DNA from: Methylomonas sp. LL1
GTDB lineage: Bacteria; Pseudomonadota; Gammaproteobacteria; Methylococcales; Methylomonadaceae
Direction of reading: 5' to 3'
NCBI RefSeq assembly: GCF_015711015.1
Contig: NZ_CP064653.1
Location: 4,092,001-4,156,000, forward strand
DNA length: 64,000 nt
A program made the translations under genes and the position numbers. Shown here piece by piece: positions 56,875 through 64,000 of the stretch. How positions within the stretch are numbered: the first letter of the stretch is position 1; the number at the start of each line of letters is the position of its first letter. Below the pieces are notes generated by a model, which was given only the letters and a program-made list of their open reading frames with translations, was not told the DNA's origin and ran no database searches.

Positions 56875-57651
56875 ATGACGTTTTTTAGTCTTCCTCATTT
56901 TCCCTCGGCGGACTCGGTTGCGGAACATAGGCACCGGGATTATTTCATTGCCGCTTTTACTTTTGTGACGACCACCATCTGCCTGACTACCGACGGCTTT
57001 GCGCCGCAGTACCTTCAATATGTACTGGCCTTCTTCGGCTGGCTGTTTTTGATCGGCTTTCTGCGCGGCGAATGCAAATACGTTCGTACCCAGGTCGCGG
57101 TGGCCGTGATGTTTGCGGTAGTGGGCGAATATTTCGCATCCATTTACATGAAAGGTTATATCTATCGCTTCGAGAATGTGCCGGCCTACGTGCCCGCCGG
57201 GCATGGCTTGGTGTATTTGACCGCAGTGGCGCTAGGGCGATCGGGTTTTTTTCAGCAACATGCGCGGCGTATCGCCTTGTTTGTCGTTGGTGTTTGCGGC
57301 CTGTGGGCGTTGTGGGGGCTAAGCAGTTGGTCGCAGCGGCAGGACGTAATCGGCGCGGTGTTGTTTTGCGTATTTTTAATTTATCTATTTAAAGGCCGTT
57401 CACCCATGGTGTATCTGGGAGCCTTCTTTATTACCTCCTGGTTGGAGATTGTCGGTACCAGTGCCGGCACTTGGGCTTGGGCGGAAATAGACCCGGCCTC
57501 GAAATTACCGCAAGGCAATCCTCCAAGCGGGGTGGCGGCATGGTATTGTCTGGTCGACGCTGTGGCGATTGCCGGCGCGGCACCTTTGTTGGACATGCTG
57601 ACCAGAAGCGCCAACTATTTGCGCAATCAGCAGGCTCCGATACGGAAATAG
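56875..57651 (+). CDS. Integral membrane protein of unknown function
   Basis: The 258-residue protein has seven or eight membrane segments and two conserved-looking loops (YVPAGHGLVYLTAVALGR and LPQGNPPSGVAAWYCLVDAVAIAGA). I do not recognise the family. It probably forms an operon with the DedA-type gene and lies between the copper-protein cluster and valS. Confidence 0.65.
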   Translation: MTFFSLPHFPSADSVAEHRHRDYFIAAFTFVTTTICLTTDGFAPQYLQYVLAFFGWLFLIGFLRGECKYVRTQVAVAVMFAVVGEYFASIYMKGYIYRFENVPAYVPAGHGLVYLTAVALGRSGFFQQHARRIALFVVGVCGLWALWGLSSWSQRQDVIGAVLFCVFLIYLFKGRSPMVYLGAFFITSWLEIVGTSAGTWAWAEIDPASKLPQGNPPSGVAAWYCLVDAVAIAGAAPLLDMLTRSANYLRNQQAPIRK

Positions 57652-57763
57652 CCGTTACTGCTAGGCTTTACGATCCGGAAAAGCGCAAAACCTGGCCGCC
57701 CGGCATTTTGCGGTTAAAATAGCCCTCTCGTTTTTACAAAAATAAGATTACTTGACTATCGCC

Positions 57764-60574
57764 ATGGAAAAAACCTATTCCCCGCACGCTATCGAACAAC
57801 GCTGGTATCAACTTTGGGAAGAGAGCGGTTATTTTGCCGCCAAGCAAAATGGCGACTCCTATTGCATCATGATTCCGCCGCCGAATGTCACCGGCAGTTT
57901 GCACATGGGCCATGCCTTTCAAGACACCATCATGGATGCGCTGACCCGCTACCACCGCATGAAAGGCTATAACACCCTGTGGCAGCCGGGCACCGACCAC
58001 GCCGGTATCGCCACCCAAATGGTAGTGGAGCGCATCATCAACGCCAATGGCAAAACCCGCCACGATTTGGGCCGCAACGCGTTTATCGAGAAAGTCTGGG
58101 AATGGAAAGAAGAGTCCGGCGGCACCATCACCCGGCAATTGCGGCGCATGGGTTCGTCGCTGGATTGGGAAAAAGAACGCTTCACCATGGACGACGGTAT
58201 GTCGGACGCGGTGCAGGAAGTGTTCATCAAACTCTATGAAGAAGGCCTGATCTATCGCGGCAAGCGCCTGGTGAACTGGGACCCGGTGTTGCATACCGCC
58301 GTTTCCGACCTGGAAGTGTTGTCGGAGGAAGAAAACGGTTCGATGTGGTATATGCGTTACCCGCTGACCAACGGCACCGGTCATTTATTGGTGGCAACCA
58401 CCCGCCCGGAAACCATGCTCGGCGACGCGGCGGTGGCGATTCATCCCGATGACGAGCGCTACAAACATCTGCTCGGCGAATTCGTCGAATTGCCGCTGAC
58501 CGGCCGTCGCATTCCCATCATTGCCGACGAGTATGTCGATCCGGAATTCGGTACCGGCGTCGTAAAAATTACCCCGGCTCACGACTTTAACGACTATGAA
58601 GTCTGGTCGCGGCATAAACAAATCTCGGCGATTGCCGACCTGCCGCACGGCGGCTTGATCAATATTTTCACGGTCGATGCGGCGATACGCGGCAACGACG
58701 ACGAATATACATTAATTCCGGAAGCCTATATCGGTCTGGACCGTTTCGAAGCCCGCAAAAAAATCATCGCCGATCTGGAAGCGCAAGGCCTACTGGAAAA
58801 AATCGCCGACCACAAATTGATGGTGCCGCGCGGCGACCGTACCGGCGCGGTGATCGAGCCTTTGTTGACCAACCAGTGGTACGTCAAAATCGCCCCGCTG
58901 GCGAAACCGGCCATCGAAGCGGTCGAAACCGGCGCCATTAAATTCGTGCCGGACAACTGGAAAAACACCTATTTCGAATGGATGCGCAACATCCAGGACT
59001 GGTGCATCTCCCGGCAAATTTGGTGGGGCCACCGCATTCCAGCCTGGTACGACGACCAAGGCAATACTTATGTCGGCCATTCCGAAGCCGAAATTCGCGC
59101 CACGCATGGTCTGGCCGCCGATTACCCGTTAAAGCAAGACGAAGACGTGCTGGATACCTGGTTCTCGTCGGCTTTATGGCCGTTCTCGACGCTGGGCTGG
59201 CCGGAACAAACACCGGAATTGGCGAAGCATTATCCCACCAGCGTGTTGGTGACGGGTTTTGACATCATTTTCTTCTGGGTGGCGCGGATGATTATGATGG
59301 GCTTGAAATTCCAGGGCGAAGTGCCGTTTAAGGAAGTTTACATCCACGGCCTGGTGCGCGACGCGGAAGGCCAAAAAATGTCCAAATCCAAAGGTAACGT
59401 GCTCGATCCGATCGACATCATCGACGGTATCGATCTGGAAGCTTTGGTGGCAAAACGCGTGTCCGGTATGATGCAGCCGCATCTGGCCAAGAAAATCGAA
59501 CAAGCCACCCGCAAGCAATTTCCGGACGGCATTCAGTCGTTTGGCACCGACGCTTTGCGTTTTACCTTTGCCTCACTGGCATCGACCGGCCGCGACATTC
59601 GCTTTGACTTGCAACGTACCGAGGGCTACCGCAACTTCTGCAATAAATTGTGGAACGCCGCGCGTTACGTGCTGATGAACACCGAAGAGCAGGATAACGG
59701 TGTCGATTGCGCCGAGTGTCACTATAGTAAAGCCGATCTGTGGATTTTGGCACAGCTGAACCACACTATCGCAGCCACCAATGACGCAATCAAAGGCTAC
59801 CGCTTCGATCTGGCCGCGCAAGCGATCTATGAGTTTACCTGGAACGAATACTGCGACTGGTATCTGGAACTGGCGAAAATTTCGCTGCAAAGTGACGATC
59901 CTTTATTGCAACGCGGCACGCGCCAAACCTTGCTGCGCGTACTGGAAACTGTATTGCGCCTGACGCATCCGATCATGCCGTTCATTACCGAGGAAATCTG
60001 GCAACGGGTCGCACCGCTGGCCGGTGTTACTGCGGCGACCATCATGCTGCAACCCTATCCGGAAAGGGAAACAGATAAAACCATCGACCTCTTTGCTGAA
60101 GAGCAAATCCAATGGGTAAAGGAATTCATTCTTGGAATTCGCCGGATACGTGGCGAGATGAATATCGCACCCGGCAAGCCACTAAATGTGTTGCTGCAAA
60201 ACGGTTCCATGGCGGACCAGGAAGCTTTGCAATCCACCGAAAACTACTTGCTGAAGCTAGGTCGCTTGGAAAGCATTACCTGGTTGAGGGTAACTGACAA
60301 CACACCGGAATCGGCGATTGCACTGGTCGGCGGGATGAAAATCCTGATCCCGATGGCCGGCCTGATCGACAAGGATGCAGAATTGGCGCGATTGGAGAAA
60401 GAAATCCAACGCATCGAAAAAGAGCTGCCGCGCATCGAAGGCAAACTCGGCAATGCCGCGTTCGTCGATAAGGCGCCCGCCGAAGTCCTCGCCAAGGAAA
60501 AGGAAAAGCTGGCCGGCTTGCAGTCTTCGTTGAAAAATCTCAACGAACAATTCGCTAAAATCAAAGCGCTTTAG
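57764..60574 (+). CDS. valS: Valyl-tRNA synthetase
   Basis: The 936-residue class I synthetase has the HIGH-type motif [15 protein letters not shown], the KMSKS motif ([14 protein letters not shown]), the editing domain with [22 protein letters not shown], and a C-terminal coiled coil that binds tRNA ([19 protein letters not shown]…). ATG 57764 begins the standard [20 protein letters not shown]; a TTG four codons earlier is rejected. The next gene follows almost immediately. Confidence 0.97.
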   Translation: MEKTYSPHAIEQRWYQLWEESGYFAAKQNGDSYCIMIPPPNVTGSLHMGHAFQDTIMDALTRYHRMKGYNTLWQPGTDHAGIATQMVVERIINANGKTRHDLGRNAFIEKVWEWKEESGGTITRQLRRMGSSLDWEKERFTMDDGMSDAVQEVFIKLYEEGLIYRGKRLVNWDPVLHTAVSDLEVLSEEENGSMWYMRYPLTNGTGHLLVATTRPETMLGDAAVAIHPDDERYKHLLGEFVELPLTGRRIPIIADEYVDPEFGTGVVKITPAHDFNDYEVWSRHKQISAIADLPHGGLINIFTVDAAIRGNDDEYTLIPEAYIGLDRFEARKKIIADLEAQGLLEKIADHKLMVPRGDRTGAVIEPLLTNQWYVKIAPLAKPAIEAVETGAIKFVPDNWKNTYFEWMRNIQDWCISRQIWWGHRIPAWYDDQGNTYVGHSEAEIRATHGLAADYPLKQDEDVLDTWFSSALWPFSTLGWPEQTPELAKHYPTSVLVTGFDIIFFWVARMIMMGLKFQGEVPFKEVYIHGLVRDAEGQKMSKSKGNVLDPIDIIDGIDLEALVAKRVSGMMQPHLAKKIEQATRKQFPDGIQSFGTDALRFTFASLASTGRDIRFDLQRTEGYRNFCNKLWNAARYVLMNTEEQDNGVDCAECHYSKADLWILAQLNHTIAATNDAIKGYRFDLAAQAIYEFTWNEYCDWYLELAKISLQSDDPLLQRGTRQTLLRVLETVLRLTHPIMPFITEEIWQRVAPLAGVTAATIMLQPYPERETDKTIDLFAEEQIQWVKEFILGIRRIRGEMNIAPGKPLNVLLQNGSMADQEALQSTENYLLKLGRLESITWLRVTDNTPESAIALVGGMKILIPMAGLIDKDAELARLEKEIQRIEKELPRIEGKLGNAAFVDKAPAEVLAKEKEKLAGLQSSLKNLNEQFAKIKAL

Positions 60575-60592
60575 ATGGGAGGCGGGGACATA

Positions 60593-62023
60593 TTGCAAAA
60601 ACAGGCGCGTAGTCTGGATGAATGGGCTGAGGTGCTGCGGGCCGAGGAAATGCCCATTTTCTCCAATACCGCCCAACAGATCTTTGTAGCGCTCGATGAT
60701 AAAAAAAAGGGCGCCATGGAGTTGGCGTCCATTATTCTGCAGGATCCGAATCTCACCGCCAAATTGCTGAGAGTCGGCAACAGCCCCTATTACAATCCAT
60801 CAAGACAGAGGATTAGCACCGTGTCGCGGGCCATTGTGATTCTTGGCCTGCAGATGATTCGAGAGTTGACCTTGGCCTGTTCGTTTTTTGAGGCCATTCT
60901 GTCGTCGGCCAACAAGGAACGGGCTAACCAGGAAATTGCGTTAGCCATCCATGCGGCGACACAAGCGCGTGCATTGGCGATTCTGCTCCGCGATGAGTCG
61001 CCGGAGGAAGTGTTTGTTGCCGCGCTGTTGAACAATATCGGCCATGTGGTGTTTTGGTGCTCGAGTAATAAGCAAGTTGTTAAAATTCACCAACTGATTT
61101 CGAACAGCGGACTTGTCGCGGCCAAGGCCGAGAAAAATGTGCTGGGTTTCAGTTTGGCGGATTTGGGCAAGAAATTGAGTAAATCCTGGCATTTGGGTGG
61201 CTTGATTGAAAGCGCTATCAACCATCCGGAATCCTCGGATAAAAGAATTCAAACGGTATGCATGGGGGGGCGGATTTGCGAAGCGATCAAGCAGGGCTGG
61301 GAATCGGAGGCCATGGCGGCCTGTTTGAAAGAATTGCACCGTTTAACTGGCGAACCGATCGAGTTAATCAAGGCTAAAATCAAGGCTAATACCGCAAGAG
61401 CGGTGGATATTGCTCAACAGTTTGGCGCGCTTGATGCGTCCAGGTTTATCAGTCAGGAACATGGTGGGCCGGCGGTTGTATTACACGAGGAAGAGCGTCC
61501 CGATAAGAAACAGTTACAATTTCAAGTATTGCAGGATATTACCAGTCATATTAGCGGCAATATCGATCTGAATGTATTATTCGAGATGGTTATGGAGGGT
61601 ATCTATCGGGGGGTGGAAATGGATCGCATCTTGTTTATGCTGCTGAGCCCCGATAAAAACTCCTTGAGTGAAAAAATTTCGTTGGGGTGGCAAAAACAGG
61701 CTGATAGCGACAAATTCCACGTCTACAATGATGACGCAAACGGCAATGTGCTTTTCCATGCCTTGTATGATCATGATGGCCAGTGGCTGAAGCCGTCCGA
61801 GCATGCTGCGCTTTACACCACGCAAATAAATATGAGTCTTGGTCGACACGAATGTTTTGTGTTCCCGATTCGGGTTGAAGAAAAGCCTATCGGTCTGATT
61901 TATTGCGACCGAGGTACGCGTAATCAGGCATTGACTGCGGAAGATTTCTCCTCGGCCAAGCATTTTGTCAAACAAGCTCAGATCGGTTTAACCTTGTATC
62001 GCATGAAAACTCATAAATCATAA
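60593..62023 (+). CDS. HDOD-GAF signalling protein
   Basis: The protein has an HDOD domain in its first half (MPIFSNTAQQIFVALDD…LASIILQDPNLTAKLLRVGNSPYYNPSRQRISTVSRAIVILG) and a GAF-like domain in the last third (GNIDLNVLFEMVMEGIYRGVEMDRILFMLLS). I prefer the TTG at 60593 (476 residues) because GGGAGGCGGGG lies 5 bp before it; the ATG at 60575 would translate that site. HDOD proteins link two-component signals to motility and cyclic nucleotides. It probably partners the double receiver 3 bp downstream. Confidence 0.85.
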   Translation: MQKQARSLDEWAEVLRAEEMPIFSNTAQQIFVALDDKKKGAMELASIILQDPNLTAKLLRVGNSPYYNPSRQRISTVSRAIVILGLQMIRELTLACSFFEAILSSANKERANQEIALAIHAATQARALAILLRDESPEEVFVAALLNNIGHVVFWCSSNKQVVKIHQLISNSGLVAAKAEKNVLGFSLADLGKKLSKSWHLGGLIESAINHPESSDKRIQTVCMGGRICEAIKQGWESEAMAACLKELHRLTGEPIELIKAKIKANTARAVDIAQQFGALDASRFISQEHGGPAVVLHEEERPDKKQLQFQVLQDITSHISGNIDLNVLFEMVMEGIYRGVEMDRILFMLLSPDKNSLSEKISLGWQKQADSDKFHVYNDDANGNVLFHALYDHDGQWLKPSEHAALYTTQINMSLGRHECFVFPIRVEEKPIGLIYCDRGTRNQALTAEDFSSAKHFVKQAQIGLTLYRMKTHKS

Positions 62024-62025
62024 TC

Positions 62026-62817
62026 GTGGACAAAATTGCCTGTCTCGATGTGTTCCTGGTGGAGCCTTCGCATACTCAGCAGATCATCATCAAGCAACGC
62101 TTGCAAAACAGCGGGATTGAGCAAGTTACTTGCGTTTCCAGCGGCGGTGAAATGTTGGAGCATCTTAGGCATGCGAAGCCGGATTTGATTATCAGCAGTA
62201 TGTATTTGCCGGATATGACCGGGGTCGATCTGATACATGAAATTCGCAAGGACAGCGAGTCTTATGAGATGGTTTTTTTACTGATTTCCAGTGAAACCAA
62301 TATTAAATACCTTGAGCCGATCCGCCAAGCCGGCGCGATTGCAATTCTGCCCAAGCCATTTTCCCAGCGGGAGCTGGACACGGCTCTCAATGCCTCGTTG
62401 GATTATCTGCATCCGAAACCGGTTGATCTCGAGCATTTCGATGTGGAGGATTTGCATGTGCTATTGGTCGACGATAGTGAGTTTTCGCGGAAATATATCA
62501 CCAAGGTTTTGAATAATATCGGGATAGAGCATATTAGTTGCGCGGCCGACGGGAAGCAGGCGCTGCGGATGTTTCAGGAGCATTATTTTGATCTGGTGGT
62601 GACGGATTTCAATATGCCAGAAATGGATGGTTTGCAGTTGGTCAGGGCGATTCGCGGCGATGACCAGCAAATCTCCAGCGTACCGATTTTGATGGTGACG
62701 AGTGAACAAAATCAGAATCGCTTGGCGGCTATCGAAAAAGCCGGCGTTTCGGCCGTGCTGGATAAGCCGTTCGAGCCAATGTCAATCAAACATTTGATTG
62801 CCCAGTTGCTCGGTTAG
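62026..62817 (+). CDS. Double-receiver response regulator with a degenerate first domain
   Basis: The 263-residue protein, from GTG 62026, consists of two receiver domains only. The second is canonical (VLLVDDSEFSR, VVTDFNMPEMDG, LDKPFEP). In the first, the phospho-acceptor is Ser58 (LIISSMYLPDMTG) and the acidic pocket is reduced to LVEPS, although the conserved Lys (LPKPF) remains, so it is probably not phosphorylated. With no output domain it must act through protein contacts, most simply with the HDOD protein upstream. Confidence 0.9.
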   Translation: MDKIACLDVFLVEPSHTQQIIIKQRLQNSGIEQVTCVSSGGEMLEHLRHAKPDLIISSMYLPDMTGVDLIHEIRKDSESYEMVFLLISSETNIKYLEPIRQAGAIAILPKPFSQRELDTALNASLDYLHPKPVDLEHFDVEDLHVLLVDDSEFSRKYITKVLNNIGIEHISCAADGKQALRMFQEHYFDLVVTDFNMPEMDGLQLVRAIRGDDQQISSVPILMVTSEQNQNRLAAIEKAGVSAVLDKPFEPMSIKHLIAQLLG

Positions 62818-62853
62818 CCTTGTTTAACCGGCCGTCGGTGCGCAGAGTGCTTA

Positions 62854-62881
62854 TAGACAAAATCCTTAATTCATCTATAGT
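62854..62881 (+). promoter_or_regulatory. Possible sigma70 promoter of pilB
   Basis: TAGACA and TATAGT are separated by 16 bp, each one base from consensus, about 65 bp before the pilB ATG. This is the only promoter-like pair I see in the 129-bp gap. Confidence 0.4.
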
Positions 62882-62946
62882 TGCAGCACAACTAATAGAA
62901 ATTACTTCACATACCCTCTAGTGCCCTCGGGGGCTTAAAGGCATAA

Positions 62947-64000
62947 ATGGCGACAGCACCTTCAAATATTCAGTTTAGCGGTCTGGCTAAATGCCTTATT
63001 CAGCAAGGCTTGCTTACAGAGGAATCCGCCGCAACAGCCGTGCAGGAAGCGCAAAAAAATAAACAACCCTTCGTTTCCTATCTGGTCAAAAATAAATTTG
63101 TCGACAGCCGCACGGTTGCGGGCTTGGCGTCGGCGGAATTTGGCGTGCCGCTGTTGGATTTGGATGCTATCGATTTAAGCGTGATACCGATCAGGTTGGT
63201 CAGCGAAAAACTGATACGCCAGCATCATGCCTTACCCTTATTCAAGCGCGGCAATCGGTTGTTTGTCGCCACTGCCGACCCGACTAATTTCCAGGCCTTG
63301 GATGAAATAAAATTTCATACCCGGTTGAATACCGAAAATATTCTGGTCGAAGAAGATAAGCTGATCAAAACCATAGAAACGGCGTTGGAAGCGGTTGATG
63401 CGACCATCTCGAATCTGCTGGATGAAGATCTGGATAATATCGATATTTCCAGTGGCGATGAAAGACCGGTCGAAGAATCGACTTCCGATGTCGACGATGC
63501 GCCGATTGTGCGGTTCGTTAACAAGATATTGTTGGATTCGATCAAAAAGGGCGTTTCGGACATACATTTGGAGCCTTTCGAAAAAAAATTCCGTATACGC
63601 TTTCGGGCCGACGGTATCTTGTCCGAAATTGCCAGCCCCCCGGTCGGCATTGCCAATCGGATTACTTCCAGGATCAAGGTCATGTCTAAAATGGACATCG
63701 CCGAACGGCGCGTGCCTCAGGACGGCCGGATTAAGATGCAGCTTTCCAAAAATCGCGCAATCGATTTTCGGGTCAACACCTGTCCGACTTTGTTCGGCGA
63801 GAAAGTGGTGATGCGGATACTCGATCCCACCAGTGCCCAGATAGGCATTGAAAAATTGGGTTTCGAGCCGGTTCAACAACAACAATTTTTATCGGCTATC
63901 AACAAACCCTATGGCATGGTGTTGGTGACCGGTCCTACCGGTAGCGGTAAGACGGTGTCGCTGTATACCGGCCTGAATCTTTTGAACAGCGTTGAGCGCA
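62947..64000 (+). CDS. pilB: Type IV pilus assembly ATPase PilB (cut by right edge)
   Basis: The frame opens at ATG 62947 (AAAGG 7 bp upstream) and runs 351 codons to the window edge without a stop. The N-terminal MshEN domain (LIQQGLLTEESAATAVQEAQKN…LASAEFGVPLLDLDAID) is followed by the secretion ATPase core (APIVRFVNKILLDSIKKGVSDIHLEPFE; RVPQDGRIKMQL; Walker A GPTGSGKT near residue 333). The N-domain of PilB proteins can bind cyclic-di-GMP. It powers pilus extension. The Walker B and later motifs lie outside the window. Confidence 0.92.
   Translation, partial: MATAPSNIQFSGLAKCLIQQGLLTEESAATAVQEAQKNKQPFVSYLVKNKFVDSRTVAGLASAEFGVPLLDLDAIDLSVIPIRLVSEKLIRQHHALPLFKRGNRLFVATADPTNFQALDEIKFHTRLNTENILVEEDKLIKTIETALEAVDATISNLLDEDLDNIDISSGDERPVEESTSDVDDAPIVRFVNKILLDSIKKGVSDIHLEPFEKKFRIRFRADGILSEIASPPVGIANRITSRIKVMSKMDIAERRVPQDGRIKMQLSKNRAIDFRVNTCPTLFGEKVVMRILDPTSAQIGIEKLGFEPVQQQQFLSAINKPYGMVLVTGPTGSGKTVSLYTGLNLLNSVER

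Overview
The window comes from a gammaproteobacterial chromosome with mid-range GC. A diazotrophic, methanotroph-like lineage such as Methylomonadaceae/Methylococcaceae is my best guess. That rests on nifF with a NifA/sigma54-type promoter beside a 4Fe4S-LRV gene, a SCO-MauG fusion, and a copper-protein cluster with an AmoD/PmoD-like look. No pmo, mxa or rRNA gene is present, so the genus stays inference.

Layout. (1) 1-4571: end of an integrative element (Rep-like protein, unknown protein, AlpA/Xis-like protein, tyrosine integrase) abutting the 3' end of tRNA-Lys(TTT). (2) 4633-5929: an insertion sequence with long inverted repeats and a frameshifted transposase, sitting just upstream of the tRNA promoter. 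(3) 6309-15715: a divergent biosynthetic locus. Leftward: ACP, COG4648 membrane protein, LolA-like, MMPL exporter, ketosynthase, chain-length factor, as in aryl-polyene-type clusters. Rightward: methyltransferase, carrier protein, condensation-like protein, stand-alone adenylation enzyme. (4) 15801-23950: a compact type I restriction-modification cassette (hsdM, DUF1016 fragment, hsdS, REP-associated transposase, rhuM, hsdR). (5) 24047-25986: acyl-CoA dehydrogenase and polysaccharide deacetylase, which look like the continuation of region 3 after the cassette. (6) 26025-31662: rhodanese lipoprotein; TonB receptor / substrate-binding protein / GGDEF-EAL operon. (7) 32256-39623: pstS-pstC-pstA-pstB-phoU with a Pho box and an internal terminator; folA. 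(8) 39680-48451: asparaginase, chemoreceptor, diaA-yraN-lpoA with divergent rsmI, SCO-MauG fusion. (9) 48492-52337: zinc-ribbon nuclease-like protein; nifF operon. (10) 52658-64000: pgi, copper-protein cluster, valS, HDOD-GAF protein, double receiver, and the start of pilB.

Most interesting. The adenylation enzyme, carrier protein and acyl-CoA dehydrogenase together look like a prolyl-to-pyrrolyl carrier-protein module wired to an aryl-polyene-type ketosynthase/exporter set, and the operon appears to have been split by the restriction cassette. Inside that cassette, three copies of one palindromic repeat lie in open reading frames: one in the hsdS linker between the two recognition halves and two inside the REP-associated transposase gene. 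A second, unrelated 62-bp palindromic repeat occurs twice elsewhere.
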